Shown here piece after piece: positions 25,120 to 34,239 of a stretch of DNA of 64,000 nt; the first letter of the stretch is position 1, and each line of letters opens with the position of its first letter. Source of the DNA: JAVBOW01 sp031550615 (GTDB lineage: Bacteria > Bacteroidota > Bacteroidia > Bacteroidales > Rikenellaceae); contig JAVBOL010000007.1 of the NCBI GenBank assembly GCA_031550615.1, forward strand, positions 1-64,000, given 5' to 3'. The translations under genes were made by a program, and so were the position numbers. The notes beneath the pieces are model-generated. The model worked only from the letters and a program-made list of their open reading frames with translations. It searched no databases and was not told where the DNA came from.

Positions 25120-28100
25120 TTAGAATGTTAATTTAACAGAGAAGTTATACGTCTTCGCATAGGGGTAATCCAGGCCGCGCTCGCGTTGGATAGAGCTCCA
25201 ATAGCCCAGGTCCTGCAACGTGGCGGAGATGCGCAATGTGCTGATGTTCCATTTTTTGAGCAACTCGCGGTTGAAGTTATACCCAAGGTCGAGCGAAAGG
25301 AACTGCAGGGTATTGTCTTTCTGTACGAAACGTGAGGTGGGACGTGTCACGTTATAACGGTCGGCAATGTCCTTCAGGGAGGTTACGTCGCCCGGGGTCA
25401 TCCAGCGCTGCGCACCTACCCTCTTGTCTGCGTTCGACGCATACATGTTTACGTTCTCTACATAGTCCACGAGCGTCTGGTTGTACTTTTCGCCCCCGAG
25501 GGTGTAGTAGAAACTGGTAAACAGGTCGAAGTTCTTCCAGCGCGCGTTGAAACCGAATGAACCGGATGCATCCGGCTCGGTGTCACCCACGATAGCCATG
25601 TCGGAAGGCATCCATTCATAGGTTACCGTGCCGTCGTTTTTCAGGTAAAGTTCTTTACCGCAACCGGGGTCGATACCCAGCGAGCGCACGGCAAAGATGG
25701 AGGGCGTCGATCCGCCCTCGGTGAATTTGGTGTACGTTTTGGCGAATATCCTCTCTGTCGGATCGTCGTTGTAGTCTGCGTACTGTTTGTCCACCATGTC
25801 GTTATACGCCTTCATGGCATCGGACAGTTTGAGTATCTTATTCCTGTTGGCGGCCATCTTGCCCATGAAGGAGAGGTGCCAGTTCTTGTTGTCTATTGCG
25901 ACATACCTCAGATCGAGCTCTACACCGCGGTTACGCACCTGGCCGATATTGTCCCAATATGTGGTGAAACCAGATGAAGAGGGAAGCGTAACCGTCGTTA
26001 TCATGCCTTCGGTCAGCTTGTTATAGAACTCGGCCTTGGCGTATACGCGATCGTTGAAAAGGCCGATTTCAATGGCCGCGTCGGCGATCTTGGTCTTTTC
26101 CCAACCCAGGTTAGTGTTGCCCATCGAGGATAGGATGTAGCCGGGTCCGGTAACAAACCACTCTTCCTGGGAGATGTTATGGTACAGGTTGCGTGAAGCC
26201 GAGAGCAGGTTGCTTATACGGCCAACCGTGCCATACGAGCCCCTTATTTTGAGCTGGCTGAACACGCTGTTCTCCATAAAGGAGTAGTTGTGGATGTTGA
26301 TACCTGCGGCGACCGAGCCGAAAGGGGCTATCTTTTTGTCGGTAGCGAACTCAGAGCTGCCGTCCATGCTGAAGTTGGCGTCGAGCAGGTATATGTTGTT
26401 ATAAGTATAGTTAAGATAGGCATTCACCCTTGCGGAGCGGATCTTATCGGTACTCTTGGAGGGTTTGGTGAGCAGTTTTGCAGCATCGCTGATCGAGTGG
26501 GTCGAGCTGGACGGGAAGCCCACATATTCCGAAGAGATGTACGAGCCGTTCTCCTCGCGGAATGACGTATTGAGCGTGGCGTTGATGTAGTGCTGCTTAA
26601 TGCGTGTGTTATATGACGCCTGGATATTGGCGTCGTAAACGAATTTATCCCTGTTACCCACAGTGAGCGAGCCTATCTCGTCGGCGACCTTGATTCGGGC
26701 GAAAGCGACGGAATAGGGATCGACAAAGGCATTGTCCTCATCGACTTTTTTCTCGAACATGAGCCGGCCCTGAAGGAAAAAGTCAGGCGAGATGTTCCAA
26801 CGCACCTGCAACTGCTCCGTAAAATCGTTATAGTTGTTATTGACGAAAGAGTTTAGGTATGCGCTTTCGTAAAGTGGGTTGATGAGCACGGCCTCGGTCG
26901 CACCGTCGTAACTTGGCATTAACCTTAAATATTTGCCGGTGACAGGGTCGCGCACGGGGTCGTAAGGCTGTTTGTGCGAATAGTTGGAGAACGACCCGAA
27001 AGGCGAGTCGGTTGACTTCATACCGTTGTAGTCAACCGTATTCATGATCTGGAAGCTGCCGATACGGTAGTCGATCTTTATCGTCGCGCCGTAAGTTTCG
27101 CGCTTCGAGTCGACCATCACCCCCGCGTTGTTGGCATAACGCAGGTCGACGCCCCAACGCACGTCATTCTCACCGCCGTCGATCACCAGGTTGTGGCGCT
27201 GTCCAAAGGAGTTGCGCACGCCCTGGGCCAACCAGTCCGTGTCGACGCCATTGTTGATGGCGGACAGTTTACGCGTATACCGGCGGACCTTGTCTATATA
27301 GGCGAAGTCAGTATCCTGGTCGGGGTTGAAAGAGTAGAAGCCCGCATCTACCTCGGCCTGCAGCTTTTCCCGTGCATTCATCAGGTTATAGCCACTCAGG
27401 TCGGGCGTTTCGAGCGTGCCGGTGAATTTATATTCTATGTTGAGTTTACCGGGTTGCGGGGCCCTGGTTTCGATCACTATCACGCCGTTACCCGCACGCG
27501 AACCGTAGAGGGCTGTCGCTGCGGCATCTTTCAGGATGGAAACCTTGTGGATGCGGCTGGGGTCCATGTCATAGATCTTTTCCATCGACACCTCGAAGCC
27601 GTCGAGGATGAATATTGGAAGGTTGCGGTTGTTGGCGAGGTTTTGCCTTGAGATACTCTCGGCGCCCATGCTCAGTTCGGTGTTGATGGCCGACTGTCCG
27701 CGCAGGTAGTATTCCGGCATCGCGTTGGGGTTCGACCCGGCTGCGATATTCTCCATCAGGCGGAACGACGGGTCGTAGACCTGGATGGCGGTAAGGATGT
27801 TATTGGGTGACACTTTGGTGATCTCCTCACGCGAGATCGAGGTAAAGCTGCCGGCGAAACCCTCTTTATTGATGGTCGCATAACCGGTCACCACGACGTC
27901 GTCCAGGCTTTCAGCTTTTTCGTACAGCACCACGTCGATATGGGTCTGTCCGTTAAAAACGACTTTTTTCGTCTCCATGCCGACATAGGAAAAAACCAGC
28001 GTCTGGTTGAGTTTCCGGTCGACCATAAGGATATATTCACCCTTTTCGTTTGTCGCCGTCCCGAGTTTAGTGCCTTCTACGTTGACTTTAACCCCGACAA

Positions 28101-28287
28101 GAGGCTCTTTTGTCGAACGCGCGGTCACATTACCCATGATGACATATTTATCGGGTTTGCCTGTTTGTGCCGCTTCCTGTGCAAAGGTGCTTTGCGGGAA
28201 TGCCAACACTAACCCAAGAACGAAGAACCACACCATAAATGTGGATACGCCGCCTGGGAAATTCATTGAATCGTAGAATTTCTTCAT
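25120..28287 (-). CDS. SusC/RagA TonB-dependent transporter (protease locus)
   Basis: Outer-membrane importer of 1055 aa. Order: signal peptide to about residue 36; carboxypeptidase-regulatory-like domain about 48-125 (VIMGNVTARSTKEPLVGVKV); the TonB box region and plug (DDVVVTGYATINK, then FILDGFEVSMEKIYDMDPSR, ILKDAAATALYGSRAGNGVI); and a long beta-barrel ending in YNFSVKLTF. No FecR-interacting secretin/TonB N-terminal extension precedes the regulatory domain, so control by an ECF/anti-sigma pair is unlikely. It is the first gene of a six-gene minus-strand operon. Divergently upstream stands an XRE-type regulator. Confidence 0.96.
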   Translation of the reverse strand: MKKFYDSMNFPGGVSTFMVWFFVLGLVLAFPQSTFAQEAAQTGKPDKYVIMGNVTARSTKEPLVGVKVNVEGTKLGTATNEKGEYILMVDRKLNQTLVFSYVGMETKKVVFNGQTHIDVVLYEKAESLDDVVVTGYATINKEGFAGSFTSISREEITKVSPNNILTAIQVYDPSFRLMENIAAGSNPNAMPEYYLRGQSAINTELSMGAESISRQNLANNRNLPIFILDGFEVSMEKIYDMDPSRIHKVSILKDAAATALYGSRAGNGVIVIETRAPQPGKLNIEYKFTGTLETPDLSGYNLMNAREKLQAEVDAGFYSFNPDQDTDFAYIDKVRRYTRKLSAINNGVDTDWLAQGVRNSFGQRHNLVIDGGENDVRWGVDLRYANNAGVMVDSKRETYGATIKIDYRIGSFQIMNTVDYNGMKSTDSPFGSFSNYSHKQPYDPVRDPVTGKYLRLMPSYDGATEAVLINPLYESAYLNSFVNNNYNDFTEQLQVRWNISPDFFLQGRLMFEKKVDEDNAFVDPYSVAFARIKVADEIGSLTVGNRDKFVYDANIQASYNTRIKQHYINATLNTSFREENGSYISSEYVGFPSSSTHSISDAAKLLTKPSKSTDKIRSARVNAYLNYTYNNIYLLDANFSMDGSSEFATDKKIAPFGSVAAGINIHNYSFMENSVFSQLKIRGSYGTVGRISNLLSASRNLYHNISQEEWFVTGPGYILSSMGNTNLGWEKTKIADAAIEIGLFNDRVYAKAEFYNKLTEGMITTVTLPSSSGFTTYWDNIGQVRNRGVELDLRYVAIDNKNWHLSFMGKMAANRNKILKLSDAMKAYNDMVDKQYADYNDDPTERIFAKTYTKFTEGGSTPSIFAVRSLGIDPGCGKELYLKNDGTVTYEWMPSDMAIVGDTEPDASGSFGFNARWKNFDLFTSFYYTLGGEKYNQTLVDYVENVNMYASNADKRVGAQRWMTPGDVTSLKDIADRYNVTRPTSRFVQKDNTLQFLSLDLGYNFNRELLKKWNISTLRISATLQDLGYWSSIQRERGLDYPYAKTYNFSVKLTF

Positions 28288-28329
28288 ATATATTCTATTA
28301 CGGGTTATGGTTTCAAAAAGCCAATTCTC

Positions 28330-28361
28330 TTCACCCTCCCGACCGGGGTCTGGTGGGTGAA
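28330..28361 (-). promoter_or_regulatory. Hairpin in the SusC 5' leader; upstream region 28288-28632
   Basis: TTCACCC at 28330-28336 pairs with GGGTGAA at 28355-28361, with a further GACC/GGTC stem inside. It lies 43-74 bases before the SusC ATG, where a leader RNA would be. The remaining 345-base gap is A/T-rich and I see no exact TAnnTTTG box on either strand. It must hold the divergent promoters of SusC and the XRE gene. Confidence 0.4.
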
Positions 28362-28632
28362 TAACGTCTTAAAAGTTCGATTGGTCGGATTGTCGTCTGC
28401 CGTGGCCCGGACAGGTAGTGGTTTAGTAGATATCATCCCATAGATCAGCCTTATTTAGTTGTTGTTTTTTCATTTTCGCAAGGGATAGAACGACTAATTT
28501 CCCTGTGTCTGTCGGGATGAAGATATATTATTTTTTTTAAAACAACAAATATGCGGGATATTTTATGAGGTTGTGATATATGGGGTAACGTTTCAGGGAG
28601 AAGCGCTGTTACTTAGAGGTAAAATTGATTTT

Positions 28633-28869
28633 ATGAATAACCGGGAAGAGGCCAACGACCTCCGAATTACAACTATTGCACTAAAGATAAAAAAATTACG
28701 CACGAGCGCAGGCTATACGAGCCATGAGGCATTCGCATGGGATAACGGCATAAACAGAGTACAATACTGGCGTATCGAAAAAGGAAATAATATTACATTG
28801 AAAACATTGATGCAGATACTGGATATTCACCAGATCACGCTTTCGGAGTTTTTTAAAGATATAAACTGA
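28633..28869 (+). CDS. XRE-type helix-turn-helix protein
   Basis: Small regulator of 78 aa. It is almost entirely one helix-turn-helix domain: ALKIKKLRTSAGYTSHEAFA, WDNGINRVQYWRIEKGNNIT, then LKTLMQILDIHQITLSEFF. This is a Cro/CI-like fold with the recognition helix around NRVQYWRIEKG. The ATG at 28633 is preferred over an open-frame extension to 28573 that has no homology-like content. The gene and its upstream region are clearly richer in A/T than the flanking genes, hinting at separate ancestry. It is divergent from the SusC operon and may control it (inference). Confidence 0.8.
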   Translation: MNNREEANDLRITTIALKIKKLRTSAGYTSHEAFAWDNGINRVQYWRIEKGNNITLKTLMQILDIHQITLSEFFKDIN

Positions 28870-28984
28870 CCGCCGGCAGAGAATTTCACCGGGATTACAT
28901 ACGAGCGCCATGCGGTCACGCCGTAAATATGACGTCCGCTGGGTGGCGTAGAATAATAAATCGTTTTGTTTTCAGGTCAATTTC

Positions 28985-30544
28985 TCACGCCTTGCGGCAG
29001 AAACAGGCCACCTTTTCAGCTACGCGTTCGCCGTCGAGGGCGGCGGAGACGATGCCTCCGGCGTAACCGGCGCCTTCGGCGGCGGGGAAAAGGCCTTCGA
29101 TGGAGGGGTGCATGAAAGTCGCCTCGTCGCGCGGGATGCGCACGGGCGACGAGGTGCGCGACTCGACGCCAAGCACCATTGCCTCACCGGTGACGAATCC
29201 GCGCATTTTGCGACCGAAATCGGTGAATCCGCCGCGCAGCGCTCCGGCAACGAAGGAGGGCATCCAGCGGTGCATATCCGAGGTTACCGCGCCGGGGTTG
29301 TATGAGGTGCGCGGGAGGCTTTTCGAGATTCGCCCGGCGACGAAATCAGTAAGGCGCTGCCCCGGGACGGCGAAACCTTCGCCAGCCGCGCGGCGTGCCG
29401 CACTTTCGAGCTCTTCCTGGAAGGCGAGGCCGGCCAGGGCGCCATGCTTGGGTTCGTATCGCGCCACGTCCTGCAGCCGCACCTCGGTCACGATGCCCGA
29501 ATTGGCGAAGACGGAGTTGCGTCCCGAGGGCGACATGCCGTTGACCACAGCCTCGTCGGGCGAGGTCATCGCCGGGACGATGAATCCGCCCGGGCACATG
29601 CAGAATGAATAGACGCCGCGTCCGGCGACCTGCGAAACGAGGCTGTATGAGGCTGCGGGCAGGTATTCGCCGCGCTCGGGCATGTGGTATTGGATCGAGT
29701 CGATCAGCGCCTGGGGGTGCTCGACCCTCACGCCGACGGCGAAAGGCTTGGCTTGCAGTGCAACGCCCTGCGCGTGGAGCATCTTATATACATCGCGCGC
29801 GGAGTGCCCGGCGGCGAGTATCACCGCTGCACCTTCATACAGGTCGTCGCCGCATCTAACCCCTGTGGCGCGTCCGTCTTTCACCTCTATCGCGGTGGCG
29901 CGGGCGTTGAAATATATCTCGCCGCCCGAAGAGGTTATCGTTTCGCGCAGCGCCGAGATAACGCGGGGCAGCCGGTCGGTGCCGATATGGGGGTGGGCGT
30001 CGTAGAGTATTTCGGGTTGCGCGCCGTGGAAGCAGAGCACCTGCAGCACGCGGTTGTAATCGCCGCGTTTTTTGGAGCGCGTGAAGAGTTTACCGTCAGA
30101 GAAGGTCCCCGCCCCACCCTCGCCGAAAGCATAGTTGGAATCGGGGTCGAGCGCCGCGCCGCGGTTCAACAGGGCGATGTCGCGTTTGCGTGCGCCCACG
30201 TCGCGGCCACGCTCCAGAAGCACGGGCTTTAATCCAAGCTCGATAAGGCGCAGGGCGGCGAAAAGCCCCGCCGGGCCCGCACCTATAATAATGACGGGGG
30301 TGCGCTTGCCCACGTCGGGATAGTCGAAGTGAAGCGGTGCTGGTGGAGTCTCGCCGTCGACGAAAAGTTCTATCGTAAGGTTGACCTTGACTGCCGCGCT
30401 GCGGGCGTCCACCGAGCGTTTGACGACCCTCGCCAATGCCACCCTGTCCGGCGGCACGCCAGCTTTGCGGGCGGCAACGGGGACGTAAAAGGCGCTGTCG
30501 GAGGCCTGTTTAGGCGTCAGTTGGAGTGATATTTGCAGTGGCAC
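28985..30544 (-). CDS. FAD-dependent dehydrogenase (COG2509 type)
   Basis: Large flavoprotein of about 519 aa. After an N-terminal domain (about 1-85, with VVKRSVDARS) comes the FAD-binding Rossmann loop IIIGAGPAGLFAALRLIELG with its acidic end ERGRDVGARKRD. Further family signatures are NYAFGEGGAGTFSDGKL, AAGHSARDVY, YSFCMCPGG and GLFPAAEGAGYAGGIVSAA. This is the layout of the uncharacterised NAD/FAD-dependent oxidoreductases found in most Bacteroidetes; the substrate is unknown. No ATG fits; GTG at 30542-30544 gives a normal N-terminus and TTG at 30562 is an alternative. It is divergent from the mannosyltransferase gene. Confidence 0.88.
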   Translation of the reverse strand: MPLQISLQLTPKQASDSAFYVPVAARKAGVPPDRVALARVVKRSVDARSAAVKVNLTIELFVDGETPPAPLHFDYPDVGKRTPVIIIGAGPAGLFAALRLIELGLKPVLLERGRDVGARKRDIALLNRGAALDPDSNYAFGEGGAGTFSDGKLFTRSKKRGDYNRVLQVLCFHGAQPEILYDAHPHIGTDRLPRVISALRETITSSGGEIYFNARATAIEVKDGRATGVRCGDDLYEGAAVILAAGHSARDVYKMLHAQGVALQAKPFAVGVRVEHPQALIDSIQYHMPERGEYLPAASYSLVSQVAGRGVYSFCMCPGGFIVPAMTSPDEAVVNGMSPSGRNSVFANSGIVTEVRLQDVARYEPKHGALAGLAFQEELESAARRAAGEGFAVPGQRLTDFVAGRISKSLPRTSYNPGAVTSDMHRWMPSFVAGALRGGFTDFGRKMRGFVTGEAMVLGVESRTSSPVRIPRDEATFMHPSIEGLFPAAEGAGYAGGIVSAALDGERVAEKVACFCRKA

Positions 30545-30568
30545 GGCTCGGATTTCGCACAAAAGTAC

Positions 30569-30576
30569 TACATTTG
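30569..30576 (+). promoter_or_regulatory. -7 box of the mannosyltransferase-pyrC operon
   Basis: TACATTTG, an exact TAnnTTTG, lies 19 bases before the ATG at 30596. No good -33 element is seen. Confidence 0.55.
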
Positions 30577-30595
30577 TTTTTACAACCCCACGTTT

Positions 30596-31315
30596 ATGAG
30601 AAAAATCGTCGTCATACCCACATACAACGAGCGCGACAACATACGCCCGATGATCGACAAAGTGTTTTCGCTACCCGAGCCTTTCGACCTGCTGGTCATC
30701 GACGACGGGTCGCCGGACGGCACCGCCGAGTTGGTCCGCCTCAAACAGGCGGAATATCCCGGACGGCTGCACATGCTCGAGCGCAAGGGCAAACTGGGGC
30801 TCGGCACGGCCTATATCGCCGGATTCAAATGGGCGATGGAGGCGGGTTACGACTACGTTTTCGAGATGGACGCCGACTTCTCGCACAACCCCGACGACTT
30901 GGTGCGCCTCTACGCCGCCGCCCGCGAGGGAGCTGACGTGGTGGTCGGGTCGCGCTATGTGACGGGGGTGAATGTGGTCAACTGGCCTATCGGACGGCTG
31001 CTTATGTCGTATTACGCCTCGGTGTTCGTGCGCCTGGCCACCGGGATGCCGGTCAGGGACGCCACCGCCGGATTCATGTGCTACTCGGCAAGCGCGCTGC
31101 GCTGCATAGACCTCGACCGGGTGCAGATGAAGGGCTACGGATTCCAGGTCGAAATGAAATATACCGCGTGGACGCTCGGGTTCAAGATCAAAGAGGTGTC
31201 CATCATATTCACAGAAAGGCTCCTGGGCGCGTCGAAAATGAGCGGCGGCATCTTCGGCGAAGCGTTCTGGGGCGTGCTTAAACTGCGCATGCGCAAAATC
31301 AGGGCTAAATGCTGA
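30596..31315 (+). CDS. Polyprenol-phosphate mannosyltransferase (DPM1-like, GT2)
   Basis: Glycosyltransferase of 239 aa that moves a sugar, typically mannose, from GDP-sugar to a polyprenyl phosphate. GT-A motifs are complete: VVIPTYNERDNI, VIDDGSPDGTAE, the metal-binding FEMDADFSHNPDD (DxD), GSRYVTGV, DATAGFMCYS and GYGFQVEMKYTAW. There is no C-terminal membrane domain, so it resembles the soluble DPM1 form. The ATG at 30596 is chosen over an open extension that covers the promoter. The stop overlaps the dihydroorotase ATG by 7 bases, so the two are cotranslated. Confidence 0.92.
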   Translation: MRKIVVIPTYNERDNIRPMIDKVFSLPEPFDLLVIDDGSPDGTAELVRLKQAEYPGRLHMLERKGKLGLGTAYIAGFKWAMEAGYDYVFEMDADFSHNPDDLVRLYAAAREGADVVVGSRYVTGVNVVNWPIGRLLMSYYASVFVRLATGMPVRDATAGFMCYSASALRCIDLDRVQMKGYGFQVEMKYTAWTLGFKIKEVSIIFTERLLGASKMSGGIFGEAFWGVLKLRMRKIRAKC

Positions 31316-32622
31316 TAACCGGACGCATAATAAACCGCGGTCGCTCTTTCGACGGCTGGGTGCTCATAAGCGGCCGGCACATCGAGGCCGTGGGCGAAGG
31401 GGAATTCACGGGCGAATATTCGGGCAACCGCATCGACGCGCGCGGTAAACTCGTCATTCCCGGGGTGATAGACGACCAGGTGCACTTCCGCGAGCCGGGA
31501 CTCACCGAAAAAGCCGATATCGGGAGCGAATCGCGCGCAGCGCTGGCGGGCGGGGTGACCTCCTACATGGAGATGCCAAACACGCGCCCGGCGACCGTGA
31601 CCGTACAGGCGTGGGAGGAGAAAAACGAGATCGCCTCGCGCACCTCGGCTGTCAATTACGCCTTTTATTTCGGGGCTACAAACGAAAATATCAAGGATAT
31701 AGCCAAACTGGACCCGCGCGTGACTTGCGGGGTCAAGCTCTTTATGGGCTCTTCGACAGGCAACATGCTGGTCGACGATCCGCGCTCCCTGGCGGCCATT
31801 TTCGCCGAATCTCCCGTGCTGGTGGCCACCCACTGCGAGAGCGAAACGCTCATACGACAGGCCACGGAGCGCCTCAGGGCGCAATACGGCGACAACGCGA
31901 CGGCGGCGATCCACCCATTGGTACGCGACGCCGAGGCGTGTTACCGCTCCTCTGCCCAGGCCGTCGAGCTGGCCGTGCGATACGGCACGCGGCTGCACGT
32001 GCTGCACCTGAGCACTGCGCGCGAGTTGTCGCTGTTCACCACTGCGCCCCTGAAAGATAAGAAGATCACCAACGAGGTGTGCGTGCACCACCTCTGGTTC
32101 ACCGACGCCGACTATTCCGCCAAGGGCAACCTTATAAAATGGAACCCCTCGATAAAGGGCTCCGCCGACCGCGACGCGCTGCGCGAGGGGGTGCTCTCGG
32201 GACGTGTGGACGTGGTGGCGACGGACCACGCTCCGCACCTGCTGGCCGAGAAACTGCAGCCCTACTGGCAAGCGCCCTCGGGCGGCCCAATGGTGCAGCA
32301 TTCGCTCTGCGCGATGCTGGAAATGTTCACCCCCGAGGTGGTAGTAGAGAGGATGTGCCACGCCCCGGCCATACTTTTCGGGGTCGAGGGACGCGGATTC
32401 ATTGAGCCGGGCGCGGCGGCAGATATAGCCATAGTGGACCCCGCCGCGCAGTGGACGGTAGATAAGGGTAATATCCTCTACAAGTGCGGCTGGAGCCCTC
32501 TGGAAGGCGTTACGCTGCGCCACCGCGTGACCCACACGATACTGGGCGGCAGGTTGGCCTACGCCGATGGCATATTCGACCCTTCGGTCCGTGGCGACAT
32601 GCTGACCTTCCGCCGCGGTTAG
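31309..32622 (+). CDS. pyrC: Dihydroorotase
   Basis: Closes carbamoyl aspartate to dihydroorotate in pyrimidine synthesis. The 437-aa protein is of the class I/hydantoinase-like type: IDDQVHFREPGLTEKADIGS (metal site; Gln replaces the first His of the usual HxH), YMEMPNTRPAT, CGVKLFMGSSTG, LVATHCESE, LHVLHLSTARE, VVATDHAPHLL and the C-terminal FIEPGAAADIAIVD. The DQVHF form is, as far as I recall, usual in Bacteroidetes dihydroorotases. The start overlaps the end of the mannosyltransferase. The closing region lacks an obvious terminator. Confidence 0.93.
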   Translation: MLITGRIINRGRSFDGWVLISGRHIEAVGEGEFTGEYSGNRIDARGKLVIPGVIDDQVHFREPGLTEKADIGSESRAALAGGVTSYMEMPNTRPATVTVQAWEEKNEIASRTSAVNYAFYFGATNENIKDIAKLDPRVTCGVKLFMGSSTGNMLVDDPRSLAAIFAESPVLVATHCESETLIRQATERLRAQYGDNATAAIHPLVRDAEACYRSSAQAVELAVRYGTRLHVLHLSTARELSLFTTAPLKDKKITNEVCVHHLWFTDADYSAKGNLIKWNPSIKGSADRDALREGVLSGRVDVVATDHAPHLLAEKLQPYWQAPSGGPMVQHSLCAMLEMFTPEVVVERMCHAPAILFGVEGRGFIEPGAAADIAIVDPAAQWTVDKGNILYKCGWSPLEGVTLRHRVTHTILGGRLAYADGIFDPSVRGDMLTFRRG

Positions 32623-32791
32623 CGGACAAGAACGGCACGCTTATTGATGGTTAGAGGGGCGAGTTGACCTCCTGCCCCGGCATCAAGTTTGGTAATTCGG
32701 AAAATAGTGTATATATTGCCTCCCGAAACCACTAAATCTCAAGCCTATTCGATAGAACGTCTACTCAAACCATCGCTAAGGAAGGAAGAGT

Positions 32792-33376
32792 ATGAACCAA
32801 ACGGCATTAAGCGACCAACAGCTGCTTAATAACTATCTGTCAGGCAATCAACAGGCTATATCCTCGTTGCTCGAACGCCATCGCAAAAGGGTGTTCGACT
32901 ATATCAACATGCTCGTCAAAGACCGCGACGTGGCCGACGACATACTGCAGGACACGCTTATAAAAGTGATACGCTTCATCTCCGAGGGACGTTACGTGGA
33001 GAGCGGCAAGTTCGTGTCGTGGGTGCTGCGCATAGCGCACAACCAGGTGATCGACCATTTCCGCCAGGTCAAATCACAGAACAAGATCAACCAAAGCGAA
33101 GCCGGGTTCGACATAATCAACTCGATGCGCTTCTCGGACCCCACCGTGGAGGATAGGATCGTAAGCCAGCAGATCGAGGACGACGTGCGCCGCATGATCG
33201 AATTCCTGCCTGAAGAGCAGAAGGAAGTGGTCATGATGCGCTACTACATGAACCTGTCGTTCAAAGAGATAGCCGACCAGACCGGGGTAAGCATAAACAC
33301 CGCCCTGGGCCGGATGCGCTATGCGCTTATCAACCTGCGCAAGCTGATCGACGAGAAACAGATCATTTTGAATTAA
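32792..33376 (+). CDS. ECF-type RNA polymerase sigma factor
   Basis: Sigma-70 family member of 194 aa with regions 2 and 4. Region 2: LLERHRKRVFDYINMLVKDR, DVADDILQDTLIKVIR and FVSWVLRIAHNQVIDHFR. Region 4: LPEEQKEVVMMRYYMNLSFK followed by EIADQTGVSINTALGRMRYA. A possible promoter is TTTG at 32688-32691 with TATATTGC at 32712-32719. A 46-residue acidic peptide follows 55 bases downstream, the usual place for an anti-sigma factor. Close homologues with housekeeping-like roles occur in Bacteroidetes, but targets cannot be assigned here. Confidence 0.93.
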   Translation: MNQTALSDQQLLNNYLSGNQQAISSLLERHRKRVFDYINMLVKDRDVADDILQDTLIKVIRFISEGRYVESGKFVSWVLRIAHNQVIDHFRQVKSQNKINQSEAGFDIINSMRFSDPTVEDRIVSQQIEDDVRRMIEFLPEEQKEVVMMRYYMNLSFKEIADQTGVSINTALGRMRYALINLRKLIDEKQIILN

Positions 33377-33431
33377 GTTTTATACAATAAACCGTTATAC
33401 GATTCGTTTGTGAATTAAAAAGACATGGCCT

Positions 33432-33572
33432 ATGGACGAAATTGACATTGCTGATCTGGCCGATGGCCAGCTACCCGAAGATGACGAGCAGCTGCTCCAT
33501 GACCATGTGATCCAGGACGACCACGCGTTGCTTTACCTGGACACCTACCTTAGAGATATGTTTAAGCAATAG
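33432..33572 (+). CDS. Small acidic protein after the sigma gene (46 aa)
   Basis: The 46-residue product is strongly acidic (about a quarter Asp/Glu). IADLADGQLPEDDEQLLHDH resembles the first helices of zinc-finger anti-sigma proteins (the DGxL...H pattern), but it has no cysteine and no membrane segment. The frame is bounded by an ATG at 33432 and TAG, followed 13 bases later by a strong terminator, so it is the last gene of the sigma operon. I do not recognise a named family. A miniature regulator of the sigma factor is a guess. Confidence 0.65.
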   Translation: MDEIDIADLADGQLPEDDEQLLHDHVIQDDHALLYLDTYLRDMFKQ

Positions 33573-33585
33573 TTTACAATGCCTT

Positions 33586-33617
33586 AAAGCCGCACCCCCG
33601 GGGATGCGGCTTTTTTT
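33586..33617 (+). terminator. Terminator of the second sigma operon
   Basis: A 9-bp stem (AAAGCCGCA at 33586-33594 with TGCGGCTTT at 33605-33613) and a 10-base loop, followed by further T residues. Confidence 0.85.
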
Positions 33618-33645
33618 ATGCGCTGACCCAGGGGGTGCCGGAGAT

Positions 33646-34239
33646 CTAAAACAACTCTGGATCGGCGACCCCGCCGAATGTCAGGCGGTGGTGCGGCGTG
33701 GGGCCTTTTTCCCTCAGCGCCAGGCGGTGCTCCCTGGTGGGATAGCCCTTGTTTTTCAGCCAGCCGTAACCGGGGTATTCCATCGCCAGGACTTCCATAT
33801 ATTCATCCCGGTGGGTTTTAGCCAGCACCGACGCTGCGGCTATGTGGCGGTATTTGCCGTCGCCGCCCACTATGCACTCGTAAGGTATGTCGAGCGTGGT
33901 GCGGAAACGGTTGCCGTCGATGGCCAGCAAGCCGGGGCGCACCGCCAAACCGCCGACCGCCAGCGACATGGCCTCGAAGGAGGCATTCAGGATATTTATC
34001 CTGTCGATCCTCTCGGGCGGCACGGCGACCACTTTCCATGCTATGGCTTCGCTCTCGATTATGGGGCGCAGGGTGCGCCTCGCGCGCTCGGTCATCTGCT
34101 TCGAGTCGTTGAGCAGCGGATGGTCGAAACCGGCGGGAAGGATCACCGCAGCGGCGAACACGGGACCCGCCAGGCATCCGCGCCCGGCTTCGTCGCAGCC
34201 CGCTTCGGGCAAAAGGTCCTGTATGGTGGGTAAAAGCAT
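33646..34239 (-). CDS. rnhB: Ribonuclease HII
   Basis: Cuts the RNA strand of RNA-DNA hybrids and removes single ribonucleotides from DNA. The 197-aa protein has the type 2 signature AGCDEAGRGCLAGPV (catalytic Asp-Glu), LLNDSKQMTERARR, LAIDGNRF (third acidic residue), and AAASVLAKTHRDEYM with the fourth. The C-terminal GYPTREHRLALREKGPTPHH block is also diagnostic. The start overlaps the stop of the upstream LuxR-type gene as TGATG, implying coupling. Confidence 0.96.
   Translation of the reverse strand: MLLPTIQDLLPEAGCDEAGRGCLAGPVFAAAVILPAGFDHPLLNDSKQMTERARRTLRPIIESEAIAWKVVAVPPERIDRINILNASFEAMSLAVGGLAVRPGLLAIDGNRFRTTLDIPYECIVGGDGKYRHIAAASVLAKTHRDEYMEVLAMEYPGYGWLKNKGYPTREHRLALREKGPTPHHRLTFGGVADPELF

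Noticed and set aside
31399..31560. Missing first metal histidine in dihydroorotase (DQVHF instead of DxHxH)
   Set aside because: From memory this is the usual form in Bacteroidetes dihydroorotases and the rest of the site is intact, so it is not a sign of inactivity.
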